Counted from the stretch's first letter, positions 1-7,254 are shown. The stretch: 9,879 nt of DNA from Ignavibacteria bacterium (GCA_027492415.1 JAPUEV010000247.1:1-9879); one strand, 5' to 3'. A program made the numbers and translations. Notes: generated by a model from the letters alone, not told the origin.

Positions 1-411
1 GTTAATGGTATCTGTGGTTACTGTTGAATCTTCCATATCAATACGCACAAAGATATTATACTCTTTGGCTTTTGCAAAAATTTCTTTTACATTGCTTAAG
101 CAGAAATCAAGATCCACCTTTAAGCCTAAGGATGTAAGCTTGATCGACTGGTTTGAGTTCAGCTTGTGTTTATCTATTGCCTTTAATACTTCAAGGCATT
201 CATTCTTTGAGCGGGTTGCATCTTCTTTGTTAAAAACATCTTCGCCAAGCACATCAATTGTTCCCATTATGCCTTTTTCGTTCAGCTTTTTTGATGTTGC
301 AACAGCGTGGTCAAGAGTTTCTCCTGCTATATAACGGTTCGCAAACCTTCTGACGATACCTTTTGGAACCAGCGGCAGGGTGCCAACAACTATTTTATTT
401 ATTATTCCCAT
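1..411 (-). CDS. Proline dehydrogenase, N-terminal part (cut by window edge)
   Basis: FAD-dependent proline dehydrogenase oxidises L-proline to pyrroline-5-carboxylate, the first step of proline use as carbon and nitrogen source, passing electrons to the quinone pool. Only the first 137 codons are present; the gene runs off the left edge. What shows the family: an N-terminal segment with RRFANRYIAGETLDHAV (about residues 21-37), then KLNEKGIMGTIDVLGED, and near the fragment's end VRIDMEDS (about 122-129). This is the barrel motif typical of monofunctional bacterial PRODH of the Thermus type. The ATG at 409-411 is preceded by no Shine-Dalgarno; an AT-rich box (TATAAA on the minus strand, 416-421) lies just upstream. 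No aldehyde dehydrogenase domain can be seen, but a fusion cannot be excluded because the C-terminus is missing. It is separated from the upstream leuS-DUF2203 unit by a terminator, so it is probably transcribed on its own. The family call is firm; monofunctional status is inferred. Confidence 0.88.
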   Translation of the reverse strand, partial: MGIINKIVVGTLPLVPKGIVRRFANRYIAGETLDHAVATSKKLNEKGIMGTIDVLGEDVFNKEDATRSKNECLEVLKAIDKHKLNSNQSIKLTSLGLKVDLDFCLSNVKEIFAKAKEYNIFVRIDMEDSTVTTDTIN

Positions 412-434
412 GATATTTATAATGCTTATTTTTT

Positions 435-464
435 GTCACCCTGAATATGTTCTCAGGGTCTGTG
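435..464. repeat. REP-like palindrome in the proline dehydrogenase upstream region
   Basis: Perfect 7-bp arms ACCCTGA (438-444) and TCAGGGT (453-459) flank an 8-nt loop, within the context GTCACCCTGAA...TCAGGGTCTGTG. From memory, this resembles interspersed palindromic elements of the form GTCA(C/T)CCTGAAC..TTTCAGG(G/A)TCT that recur between genes in Bacteroidota and related genomes. Neither side has a T-tract, so it is unlikely to be an intrinsic terminator. Repeat status cannot be shown from one copy in this window. Confidence 0.45.
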
Positions 465-540
465 ATTGGATCTTAACTCATTTAAAGTTTTTATAATAAC
501 ACCTTCAATAATTGGGTGTTGTTAAAGTCTTTTCATAAAA

Positions 541-567
541 TAAAAAGGAACGTAAACTCCGTTCCTT
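541..567 (-). terminator. Rho-independent terminator of leuS-DUF2203
   Basis: An 8-bp perfect stem, AAGGAACG (545-552) with CGTTCCTT (560-567), has a 7-nt loop and is followed on the minus strand by a T-rich run (TTTTATTTT). It begins a few bases past the DUF2203 stop codon, as expected for the end of that transcript. Confidence 0.75.
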
Positions 568-572
568 AAACT

Positions 573-965
573 TTACAGCTCATTTAATTTTCTTCTTCCG
601 CTGAAACCATCCGGGATAGTATGCCAGTAATTTATATCACCTTCACCGTACTTCCAGCAGAGATATACTTCTTCGCCATTTGATCGGATGTGAGGAAAGT
701 CAACCAGTCCCCTGTCTATCCCTTTTACCATAACGCCTTCAGCGGTAAGCTTTTTTAAAATTTTAATCAGGCGTTCCATTTCTTCAGGGAAAGCCCCCAT
801 ACCGTTTGGACCCGAGCCGCCGAGATACTGGTGAGAAAAAATATCAAAGCCTTTTGCATCAAGCTTTTTTTTCAGGCTCATCATTTCTTCTATTAAAGGC
901 TTAATGTTATCCAGCATTTCATTCGCTTCTTCAACTGTAAAATGAATGCTGTGCTCGTAGTTCAT
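573..965 (-). CDS. DUF2203 family protein
   Basis: A 130-residue soluble protein of the DUF2203 family, whose biochemical role I do not know. The family signature is clear. FTVEEANEML opens the protein at residues 9-18 and is followed by two charged helices (about 11-38 and 60-76). Next comes VKGIDRGLVDFPHI (80-93), then EVYLCWKYGEGDINYWH (99-115), and the ending DGFSGRRKL (119-127). The length matches the family and nothing is missing. The ATG start gives the FT(V/L)EEAN opening typical of the family; no Shine-Dalgarno precedes it. It lies 18 nt downstream of leuS on the same strand with no terminator between, so the two are probably co-transcribed, and the hairpin at 541-567 closes the unit. 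A link to tRNA charging is suggested only by position. No signal peptide or membrane segment is seen. Confidence 0.88.
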   Translation of the reverse strand: MNYEHSIHFTVEEANEMLDNIKPLIEEMMSLKKKLDAKGFDIFSHQYLGGSGPNGMGAFPEEMERLIKILKKLTAEGVMVKGIDRGLVDFPHIRSNGEEVYLCWKYGEGDINYWHTIPDGFSGRRKLNEL

Positions 966-983
966 TTTAAACTTTAACTGATT

Positions 984-3425
984 TTATTTTACAACAATAT
1001 TTACAAGCTTGTTCTTTACAGCAATTTCCTTAACAATTTCCTTGCCTTCTATGTATGACCTAATTTTCTCGTCCTGTTTCATCAGCTCGATAAGCTTATC
1101 ATCCGGAGTATCCGTATCAGCTTCAATTTTTGATCTTACCTTGCCGTTTATCTGCCCTATAATTGTTACAACCTGTTTCTTTACTTTTGCCGGGTCAAAC
1201 TCAGGCCACTTTTCAAATGCAATAGTGCCTGTATGTCCAAGCTTCTGCCAAAGCTCCTCGGCAAGATGCGGGGCAAAAGGTGAAATTAATTTTACCAGCG
1301 TTAAGATCAGCTCTTTCGGGATAACATCCAGCTTAAATATCTCGTTAACATATATCATAAGCTCGCTTACACATGTATTGAACTTCATATCCATATCTTC
1401 AATATCATCGGTGATGTTCATGATGGTCCTGTGCATAATGCGTTCATTTTCGCCTTCAGGTTTTACATCCTGAATTTTCACATTAATGCTACCGTCCTCA
1501 TTAACAACAAGCCTCCATATCCTGTTCAAGAACCTGTAAACGCCTTCGATACCGTTGGTTGACCAGGGCTTTGTTGCTGAAAGCGGACCAAGGAACATTT
1601 CGAAAAGCCTTAATGAATCTGCGCCGTAATTTGCAATTACTTCATCGGGGTTTACAACATTACCGCGGCTTTTTGACATTTTATTGGAATCTTCGCCGAG
1701 TATCATTCCCTGGTGATAAAGCCTTACAAAAGGCTCACGGGTAGAAACATAACCAAGATCAAACAAAACTTTGTGCCAAAACCTGGCATAAAATAAATGC
1801 AGCACAGCATGCTCTGCCCCGCCCATATAAAGATTAACGGGCATCCAGTATTTTTCAAGCTCTTTATTTACAAATTCTTTTTCGTTATTGGGGTCAAGGA
1901 ACCTCAGGTAATACCAGCAGGAACCTGCCCATTGAGGCATAGTATTGGTTTCGCGTTTTGCGGGTTTGCCTGTTTCGGGGTCAGTAGTATTCACCCATTC
2001 AGTTATTCCTGCCAGTGGACTCTCACCGGTTCCGATAATTTTATAATTATCAACTTCAGGAAGCATAACCGGCAGTACATCTTCGGGCAGTAACTTTACA
2101 GTACCGTCTTCCATGTGAATAATAGGGAAAGGTTCTCCCCAGAATCTTTGGCGTGAAAACAGCCAGTCCCTTAATTTATACTGAATGGTCCCTTTGCCCA
2201 GTCCCTTTTCTTCAAGCCATGCAATTACTTTTTTCTTAGCCTTTTCGGTTTTTAGCCCGGTAATAAAACCTGAATTCACAGAAACTCCATCCTCAACAAA
2301 AGGTTCTTTTGTAATATCACTTTGCTGTGAGCCAGTTGGCTTTACTACTTCCACTATCGGTATATGAAACTTAGTGGCAAACTCCCAGTCTCTTTCATCA
2401 TGCCCGGGAACAGCCATAATTGCGCCTGTACCATAACCCATAAGTACATAATCACTTATCCATATAGGAATTTCCTCATTATTAACCGGGTTAACTGCAT
2501 AAGCACCAGTAAAAACGCCTGATTTATCTTTTTCCTGCTGGCGTTCAAGATCTGATTTATTTTTTGCGTTATCCTTATATATATCAACTGCAGTTATATG
2601 TTCTGGTGTTGTTATCTTATCTATCAGCGGATGCTCCGGAGCAAGTACCATATATGTTGCTCCCCATAAAGTATCCGGCCTGGTAGTAAAAACTTCTATG
2701 CTTCCGGAGTTTTCTCCGGCGATCTTAAAAGTAACCCTGGCGCCTTCTGATTTACCTATCCAGTTGCGCTGCATTTCTTTTGTGCTCTCCGGCCAGTCAA
2801 GCATGTCAAGATCAATCAGTAATCGCTCGGCGTATTCAGTAATTTTCAGCATCCATTGTTTCATGGGTCTGCGCACAACTGTATAGCCTTTTTCTATCTG
2901 TTCAGGCACTTCTTCATTTGCAAGCACTGTGCCTAATTCCGGGCACCAGTTCACAGCAATTTCAGCCTGGTATGCCAGGCCTTTTTTATAAAGCTGCATG
3001 AATATCCATTGAGTCCATTTGTAATACTTCGGGTCAATGGTTGCAATTTCTCTTGACCAGTCAATTGAAAGTCCTATAGACTTCAGCTGCCTCTTAAAGT
3101 TATCAATGCTTTTTTGAGTTGTAATACGGGGGTGTATACCTGTTTTAATTGCATATTGTTCTGCAGGTAAACCAAATGCATCCCAGCCCATGGGGTGCAT
3201 AACGTTAAAGCCCTTCATTCTTTTATAGCGCGCAATTATATCGGTTGCGGTATACCCTTCGGGGTGCCCCACATGAAGACCCTCGCTTGAAGGATACGGG
3301 AACATATCAAGCACATAATACTTGGGTTTAGCGTGGTCTATTTCAGCGGCAAAGGTTTTGTTAGTTTCCCAAAAATCCTGCCATTTTTTCTCAATTTCAT
3401 TAAAATTGTACTTCATATCATACAA
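984..3425 (-). CDS. leuS: Leucyl-tRNA synthetase
   Basis: This cytoplasmic class Ia synthetase charges tRNA-Leu with leucine using ATP and edits mischarged products. The HIGH-type motif HVGH is at residues 51-54 inside PYPSSEGLHVGHPEGYTATD. The CP1 editing domain shows TTRPDTLWGATYMVLAPEH (247-265) with the threonine-rich loop. It also has GHDERD (341-346), whose last Asp matches the conserved residue that holds the amino group of the editing substrate. KMSKS is at 582-586, followed by the anticodon-binding domain (SPFAPHLAEELW, 715-726) and a small C-terminal domain. KMSKS follows LYHQGMILGEDSN directly, so the leucine-specific insertion of E. coli-type enzymes is absent; at 813 residues it resembles the shorter Bacillus/Chlorobium-type enzymes. 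The zinc-ribbon region keeps only C161, as in B. subtilis. The listed start gives MYDMKYNFNEIEKKW; the ATG three codons later (3416), giving MKYNFNEIEKKW, fits the family better and is equally possible. Likely co-transcribed with the DUF2203 gene. Confidence 0.97.
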   Translation of the reverse strand: MYDMKYNFNEIEKKWQDFWETNKTFAAEIDHAKPKYYVLDMFPYPSSEGLHVGHPEGYTATDIIARYKRMKGFNVMHPMGWDAFGLPAEQYAIKTGIHPRITTQKSIDNFKRQLKSIGLSIDWSREIATIDPKYYKWTQWIFMQLYKKGLAYQAEIAVNWCPELGTVLANEEVPEQIEKGYTVVRRPMKQWMLKITEYAERLLIDLDMLDWPESTKEMQRNWIGKSEGARVTFKIAGENSGSIEVFTTRPDTLWGATYMVLAPEHPLIDKITTPEHITAVDIYKDNAKNKSDLERQQEKDKSGVFTGAYAVNPVNNEEIPIWISDYVLMGYGTGAIMAVPGHDERDWEFATKFHIPIVEVVKPTGSQQSDITKEPFVEDGVSVNSGFITGLKTEKAKKKVIAWLEEKGLGKGTIQYKLRDWLFSRQRFWGEPFPIIHMEDGTVKLLPEDVLPVMLPEVDNYKIIGTGESPLAGITEWVNTTDPETGKPAKRETNTMPQWAGSCWYYLRFLDPNNEKEFVNKELEKYWMPVNLYMGGAEHAVLHLFYARFWHKVLFDLGYVSTREPFVRLYHQGMILGEDSNKMSKSRGNVVNPDEVIANYGADSLRLFEMFLGPLSATKPWSTNGIEGVYRFLNRIWRLVVNEDGSINVKIQDVKPEGENERIMHRTIMNITDDIEDMDMKFNTCVSELMIYVNEIFKLDVIPKELILTLVKLISPFAPHLAEELWQKLGHTGTIAFEKWPEFDPAKVKKQVVTIIGQINGKVRSKIEADTDTPDDKLIELMKQDEKIRSYIEGKEIVKEIAVKNKLVNIVVK

Positions 3426-3457
3426 AATTACAAAATTGTAAGCTAATAATCAGTGGA

Positions 3458-3463
3458 ATTATA
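3458..3463 (-). promoter_or_regulatory. Candidate -10 box for leuS
   Basis: The minus strand reads TATAAT here, a perfect sigma-70 type -10, which would put the transcription start about 26-35 nt upstream of the two possible leuS starts. No good -35 (TTGACA-like) is found at 16-18 bp spacing. A second candidate, TAATTTTG (3423-3430, minus strand), matches the Bacteroidota TAnnTTTG -7 box but overlaps the first ATG. Confidence 0.3.
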
Positions 3464-3500
3464 CCTGTATAAAATACTGTTTTGATTTTGTTTTATTCAT

Positions 3501-3508
3501 TAAATTTA
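3501..3508 (+). promoter_or_regulatory. Candidate -7 box for the CPBP protease gene
   Basis: TAAATTTA matches 7 of 8 positions of the Bacteroidota -7 consensus TAnnTTTG. A TTTG lies upstream at 3481-3484, but the 16-nt spacing is shorter than the usual 19-21. In such AT-rich DNA this may be chance. Confidence 0.2.
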
Positions 3509-3550
3509 TTGATAATTGAAATTATTCCGCTGATTAAATAATTAATTTAC

Positions 3551-3554
3551 AGGA
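3551..3554 (+). promoter_or_regulatory. Shine-Dalgarno of the CPBP protease gene
   Basis: AGGA stands 6 nt before the ATG at 3561. It is the only clear Shine-Dalgarno in the window and supports this start. Confidence 0.5.
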
Positions 3555-3560
3555 AAAATT

Positions 3561-4346
3561 ATGCAGGATAAAACTTCATCCAATACCAATCCAAAGAGAA
3601 AGATCTTTTTAATTATCACCGGTTACATCATTTTGTATGCAGTATTTGAGCTTACTTCCAGACTTACAGGCGATCTTATAAAGCCCGAAAATGCTTTTAT
3701 AGTAACAGCATGCGTTTTGTTTTGTGCTGTAACAATTGAATCCTTATTTTTTAAAACAAAATTATCATCAATTTTCGGTAAGCTTGGTTTTGGAAAGCCG
3801 GGTATAAAAGCTATTACAGCTTCTGTTGTAATAACATTACTTTTATTTTTATGCTATCCCGTAATAACAGCAATAACCGGATATAAATTTAAGCTTCCTG
3901 AAAACTGGATATGGCTAGCTGTTGGTGTTTTTGCCCTGCATGGTATAGCAGAAGAGGTTTTGTACAGGGGATTTTTATTCCGCAGGCTGCGCGAAGGAAG
4001 AAGTTTCGGGAAAGCTGCATGGCTGGCGGTTATTTTTTTCACAGCCGCTCATATACCGATAATAATTAACATGGGTATCCTGGTTGGCGGTATGGCAGTA
4101 CTGCTGGCTGTAGTTTCTTCATTCCCGTTCTCTTATATGTATGAAAAAGGCGGCAATACGATTTGGGCTCCGGCAATTGTTCATTTTGCAATTGATACGG
4201 TTATTCCCATACTCGCTGCGGGACCGCAGGATGCTTCATCAACACAGGCGGTAACAATATGGATGGCAGCAAGTATGGTAATTCCGTACCTGGTATTTAT
4301 TATCATAAAACCTGTAAAATCCGTAAAAACGGAAAAAAAGTACTGA
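3561..4346 (+). CDS. CPBP family intramembrane metalloprotease (CAAX-like, Abi family)
   Basis: A 261-residue multi-pass membrane protein of the CPBP (CAAX protease and bacteriocin-processing, Abi) family, related to the Rce1 prenyl-protein endopeptidase. The three catalytic motifs are present and in order. EEVLYRG has the glutamate pair at 131-132 and R136. FFTAAH carries H164. HFAID carries H208 and D212. Hydrophobic spans are at about 15-33, 44-63, 84-106, 116-128, 153-168, 170-190, 202-220 and 230-250. The basic N-terminus (NPKRK) and the lysine-rich tail suggest both ends face the cytoplasm. The substrate is unknown; bacterial members have been linked to processing of membrane peptides, bacteriocin immunity or envelope stress, and the neighbours here give no clue. 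The gene is divergent from leuS, has its own Shine-Dalgarno and is not tightly packed with the next gene (127 nt). No clear terminator follows it. Confidence 0.92.
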   Translation: MQDKTSSNTNPKRKIFLIITGYIILYAVFELTSRLTGDLIKPENAFIVTACVLFCAVTIESLFFKTKLSSIFGKLGFGKPGIKAITASVVITLLLFLCYPVITAITGYKFKLPENWIWLAVGVFALHGIAEEVLYRGFLFRRLREGRSFGKAAWLAVIFFTAAHIPIIINMGILVGGMAVLLAVVSSFPFSYMYEKGGNTIWAPAIVHFAIDTVIPILAAGPQDASSTQAVTIWMAASMVIPYLVFIIIKPVKSVKTEKKY

Positions 4347-4473
4347 TGTTAGTATTCCTAAGCTACTACATAACATGTTAAAATGAATTTTATTTAAGCA
4401 TTTAGATACTTAAATTAGCACTCAAAATGTAACCGTTTTACAGTATTAACTTACCATAGATAAAGTATAAAAT

Positions 4474-5313
4474 TTGAGCCACAGATTAAAAGACATAAAA
4501 TTAATTGTTATTGATATTGACGGCACGCTTGTTGATGAGCATGGTAATGTAGGTACAAAAACCCTTCAGTTAGCTAAAGAGCTGAAAAAACAGAATATTT
4601 TCTGTACCTTGTCATCGGCACGCTCCTTCTTTTTTTCTTCTCATATTGCAGATGACATGCAGATTGATATTCCCTTTGTTACCCTGGATGGCGCACTGAT
4701 AAAAAGCAGGGATGGCAAAGCGGTATATAAAGGAACAATTAAAGACTCATTTGTTCATAAAGCAATAGCCCTTGCTGAAGATAACTACGGTAAGATCACA
4801 ATGTGTGATGAACATAACCTTTTTGTCACTCCCAACAATTCTATAGTAAAGGAATACACAAAGCTATCGGCACCGATAAAAGAGATCTCTGACTTTACCG
4901 GTGTGACTGATATACTGGAGATACTTATTTACTGCGAAGATAAAGCCAGTATGAAGAATATAAAAAGCAGCTTTGGGTTTTTTGAAAAACGGGGAGTTTC
5001 ATTAAGCGTCACAAAATCACCCCGCAATGATTACTACCTGTTAACAATAAAGAAAAAACAGAGCAATAAGCTTGAAAGCGTAAAAAGGCTGGTTAAACAC
5101 CTTGGCTTCAGCAAGAAAAACGTTGCTGTTATTGGCGACTGGCATAACGATATGCCGCTGTTTGAGTTTGGCGCTTATAACATTGCGGTAAAAAATGCTA
5201 TACCGGAATTAAAGCGCAAAGCTGATTATGTTACTAATTCCACTAACAATGAAGATGCAGTAGGCGAGGTTCTGGAGCTGGTAAAAGCACATGCCTTAAA
5301 CGGCACTCATTAA
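4474..5313 (+). CDS. HAD superfamily hydrolase, Cof type
   Basis: A 279-residue soluble haloacid-dehalogenase-like phosphatase of the Cof/HAD-IIB type, which typically removes phosphate from sugar phosphates, pyridoxal phosphate or similar small molecules; the substrate cannot be told. Motif I is DIDGTL (D14, D16). Motif II lies in CTLSSARS (44-51), where SSAR replaces the common (T/S)GR. Motif III is probably K199 in SNKLESV. Motif IV is GDWHNDMPLF (221-230, with D222 and D226). The cap occupies about 80-195. The start must be TTG at 4474: an in-frame stop lies only two codons upstream (4468-4470), and the first internal ATG (residue 62) would remove motif I. No Shine-Dalgarno is visible. 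It runs in the same direction as purK with a gap of about 100 nt and no strong terminator, so it may share a transcript with purK and purE. A link to purine metabolism is only positional. Confidence 0.9.
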   Translation: MSHRLKDIKLIVIDIDGTLVDEHGNVGTKTLQLAKELKKQNIFCTLSSARSFFFSSHIADDMQIDIPFVTLDGALIKSRDGKAVYKGTIKDSFVHKAIALAEDNYGKITMCDEHNLFVTPNNSIVKEYTKLSAPIKEISDFTGVTDILEILIYCEDKASMKNIKSSFGFFEKRGVSLSVTKSPRNDYYLLTIKKKQSNKLESVKRLVKHLGFSKKNVAVIGDWHNDMPLFEFGAYNIAVKNAIPELKRKADYVTNSTNNEDAVGEVLELVKAHALNGTH

Positions 5314-5427
5314 TCCTTATAAATAGATTTTATTTTTATAAAGTTTTCTGGATATTTGTTTTTCAATTCCAACTGAACAATTTTACATTTCTGCATTAAT
5401 TTTTAATCATTTTAATTGAATAAACCA

Positions 5428-6552
5428 ATGTGTATAGGAATTTTGGGCGGAGGGCAGTTAGCCCGGATGTCTTTATTCGCGGCTGTGCGCATGGGTTTTG
5501 ATACAGCAATCCTGGAAAAGGAACCCGGTTCACCTGCCGGCGGACTTACAAAGCTCGAATTCACCGGAAGCCCTTCCAACAAAAAACTGCTCAGGAAATT
5601 TGCAAATGTATGTGATTTTATTACTCTGGAAAATGAGTTCATTGATTACCGTATCATAGAATACCTGGAATCGATCGGCAAAATAGTTTTCCCGTCATCG
5701 GTTACAATTTCACTCATCCAGGATAAGCTGATCCAAAAACAGACTTTAAAGAAGCATAATATCCCCCTTCCTGAATTTATAGCTGCTGATCATAAAAAGG
5801 ATTTTGATAAGATCTCGGGATACATTGGGCTTCCTTTCGTCCTGAAATCCAGGAAAATGGGATACGACGGTTATGGAAATGCGCTGGTGAAGAATAAGAA
5901 AGAATATGAAGCCGCATTTGATAAGCTTACTCACCGCCATTCAAAGCTGCTTGCCGAAGAGTTTGTTGATTTTAAAATGGAGCTTGCTGTAATGGCTGCC
6001 AGGACAAAAAAGGAAATGACAGTTTACCCGGTTGTGGAAACAATACAGAAAAACCATATTTGTCACACGGTTATTGCCCCGGCTAATCTGAGCAGATCTC
6101 TTGCTAATAAAGCAAGAAAAATAGCGATAGATTCAGTAAAGGCAGTTAAAGGATATGGACTTTACGGAGTAGAAATGTTCTATACATCCAAAGGAAAATT
6201 ACTTGTTAACGAAATGGCGCCAAGACCGCATAATTCAGGTCACTATACTATAGAAGGATGCGTAACTTCACAATTTGAAAATCACATCAGGTCAATAATG
6301 GGTCTGCCGCTCGGCTCAACAGAAATGGTTAAACCTTACGCAGTTATGATAAATCTGCTGGGTAAGACAAACGGAGCGGGTATTGTTAAAAATTACTCAA
6401 AAGCACTATTTGATCCTGATATTCATTTACATATCTACGGTAAAAAATTATCACGCATAGGCAGAAAAATGGGGCATATAACAGTAACAGGTAATGACCG
6501 GAAAAGTATTCTAAAGAAAGCATATGTGGCTGAAAAGAAAATTATAATATAA
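5428..6552 (+). CDS. purK: N5-carboxyaminoimidazole ribonucleotide synthase
   Basis: This ATP-grasp enzyme of de novo purine synthesis uses ATP and bicarbonate to turn aminoimidazole ribonucleotide (AIR) into N5-CAIR, the substrate of the PurE encoded next. Counting from this ATG (374 residues, usual length): GILGGGQLARM opens the protein (4-14), ITLENEFID is at 65-73 and QDKLIQKQTL at 98-107. The ATP-grasp loop FVLKSRKMGYDGYGN is at 137-151, EEFVDFKMELAVMAAR at 177-192, and NEMAPRPHNSGHYT at 261-274. The ending SQFENHIRSIMGLPLGS (281-297) and GRKMGHITV (345-353) are also family hallmarks. A TTG four codons upstream (5416) is an alternative, but MCIGILGGGQL matches the usual family start and is preferred. 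No Shine-Dalgarno is present. purE follows after 47 nt, so the two are probably co-transcribed. Function is firm; the ENEF version of the usual E(N/H)V motif is a small variation. Confidence 0.95.
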   Translation: MCIGILGGGQLARMSLFAAVRMGFDTAILEKEPGSPAGGLTKLEFTGSPSNKKLLRKFANVCDFITLENEFIDYRIIEYLESIGKIVFPSSVTISLIQDKLIQKQTLKKHNIPLPEFIAADHKKDFDKISGYIGLPFVLKSRKMGYDGYGNALVKNKKEYEAAFDKLTHRHSKLLAEEFVDFKMELAVMAARTKKEMTVYPVVETIQKNHICHTVIAPANLSRSLANKARKIAIDSVKAVKGYGLYGVEMFYTSKGKLLVNEMAPRPHNSGHYTIEGCVTSQFENHIRSIMGLPLGSTEMVKPYAVMINLLGKTNGAGIVKNYSKALFDPDIHLHIYGKKLSRIGRKMGHITVTGNDRKSILKKAYVAEKKIII

Positions 6553-6599
6553 AATTATTTTTGAGTCTTAGAGTCTAATTGATCAGCATATAATAAACA

Positions 6600-7094
6600 A
6601 TGAAAGCAAAACCAATAATAGGAATAATAATGGGCAGTGATTCCGATATGCCCACAATGCAGGAAGCTGCGAATGTTTGTGAAGCATTTGGAGTAGCTTA
6701 CGAAATGAAGATCACGTCTGCTCACCGCACCCCGCACTTTATGGCTAAGTATGCTGAAACAGCTCACAAGCGCGGAATAAAAATAATTATTGCCGGGGCA
6801 GGCGGGGCTGCACATTTGCCCGGAATGGCAGCATCACACTCACCGCTGCCGGTTATCGGTGTACCTATCCGCAGCAAAGCGCTTGAAGGAATTGATTCAC
6901 TGCTCTCTATAGTTCAAATGCCGGCAGGAATACCCGTAGCAACAGTTGCCATTGGAAACGCAAAAAATGCAGGATTACTGGCAATAGAAATACTTGCAAC
7001 AAACAATAAAGCACTCTTAAGAAAGATCATTGCGTATAAAAAAAAGCTGGCTTCTGAATCAATGGCTAAGAATAAAAACATAAAAAAGAAGTAA
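6600..7094 (+). CDS. purE: N5-carboxyaminoimidazole ribonucleotide mutase (class I)
   Basis: The protein moves the carboxyl group of N5-CAIR to carbon 4, giving CAIR, directly after PurK in purine synthesis. It is 164 residues long, within the family range. Hallmarks: MGSDSDMPTM (11-20) forms the nucleotide-phosphate binding loop, SAHRTP (40-45) carries the catalytic His42, AGAGGAAHLPGMAASH is at 65-80, and PVIGVPI is at 84-90. SLLSIVQMPAGIPVATVAIG (100-119) is typical of class I PurE, the mutase that needs PurK, rather than the AIR carboxylase of class II; the upstream purK agrees. Met17 replaces the common Trp in GSDSDWP. The C-terminal tail is very lysine-rich (last residues NKNIKKK). The ATG is preceded by an AT-rich gap without Shine-Dalgarno. 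No strong terminator follows; a small CCGT/ACGG hairpin at 7131-7148 lacks a T-tract. Confidence 0.95.
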   Translation: MKAKPIIGIIMGSDSDMPTMQEAANVCEAFGVAYEMKITSAHRTPHFMAKYAETAHKRGIKIIIAGAGGAAHLPGMAASHSPLPVIGVPIRSKALEGIDSLLSIVQMPAGIPVATVAIGNAKNAGLLAIEILATNNKALLRKIIAYKKKLASESMAKNKNIKKK

Positions 7095-7254
7095 ATTTGA
7101 TATATTTCCTTTTTTTCTAGCTGAATTTAAATGCCGTATTTACGGTATACACATATAACCTTTAATGGTTAATATTTGTGTTACAAAATTTTTGTTTAAT
7201 AATTTAGTTGCTAATTCAATATATTTGAATTCTATTTTAATAAAATCAAAGTTT

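Larger units (their letters stand above)
3447..3536. repeat. Separated 13-bp inverted repeat between leuS and the protease gene
   Basis: The left arm TAATCAGTGGAAT (3447-3459) is the reverse complement of the right arm ATTCCGCTGATTA (3524-3536) except for one position, which would be a G-U pair in RNA. The arms are 64 nt apart and span most of the divergent gap. The left arm overlaps the candidate leuS -10 box; the right arm lies 24 nt before the protease ATG. It could be a paired operator or a long hairpin in a leader; nothing here decides between them. Confidence 0.5.

Noticed and set aside
5..334. Open plus-strand frame of 109 codons at the left edge
   Set aside because: It is antisense to the proline dehydrogenase fragment, whose minus-strand translation carries clear family motifs; the plus-strand product is low-complexity and unrecognisable.
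498..520. Inverted repeat AACACC/GGTGTT upstream of proline dehydrogenase
   Set aside because: Only 6 bp with an 11-nt loop and no associated promoter or T-tract; not distinguishable from chance.
1009..1473. Open plus-strand frame of 154 codons inside leuS
   Set aside because: It lies antisense to the conserved anticodon-binding and C-terminal region of LeuRS; its Ser/Ile/Phe-rich product is what an antisense of AT-rich coding sequence gives.
3426..3560. T-box or riboswitch for leuS
   Set aside because: With the candidate -10 at 3458-3463 the leader would be under 40 nt, too short for a T-box, and no T-box sequence is present.
4392..4415. Inverted repeat ATTTAAG/CTTAAAT after the protease gene
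   Set aside because: Short and mostly AT, with no T-tract; likely chance in AT-rich intergenic DNA.
5314..5427. Possible terminator hairpin after the HAD gene
   Set aside because: The only inverted repeat (TTATAAA/TTTATAA) is AT-only with a long loop, too weak to call a terminator.
7131..7148. Small hairpin CCGT/ACGG after purE
   Set aside because: The core is only 4 bp, with an A-T/G-U extension and no T-tract; a purE terminator is not supported.
7165..7254. N-terminal extension of the four-TPR lipoprotein by 30 codons
   Set aside because: It would place 30 residues before a textbook lipoprotein signal peptide; the ATG at 7255 gives a normal start.
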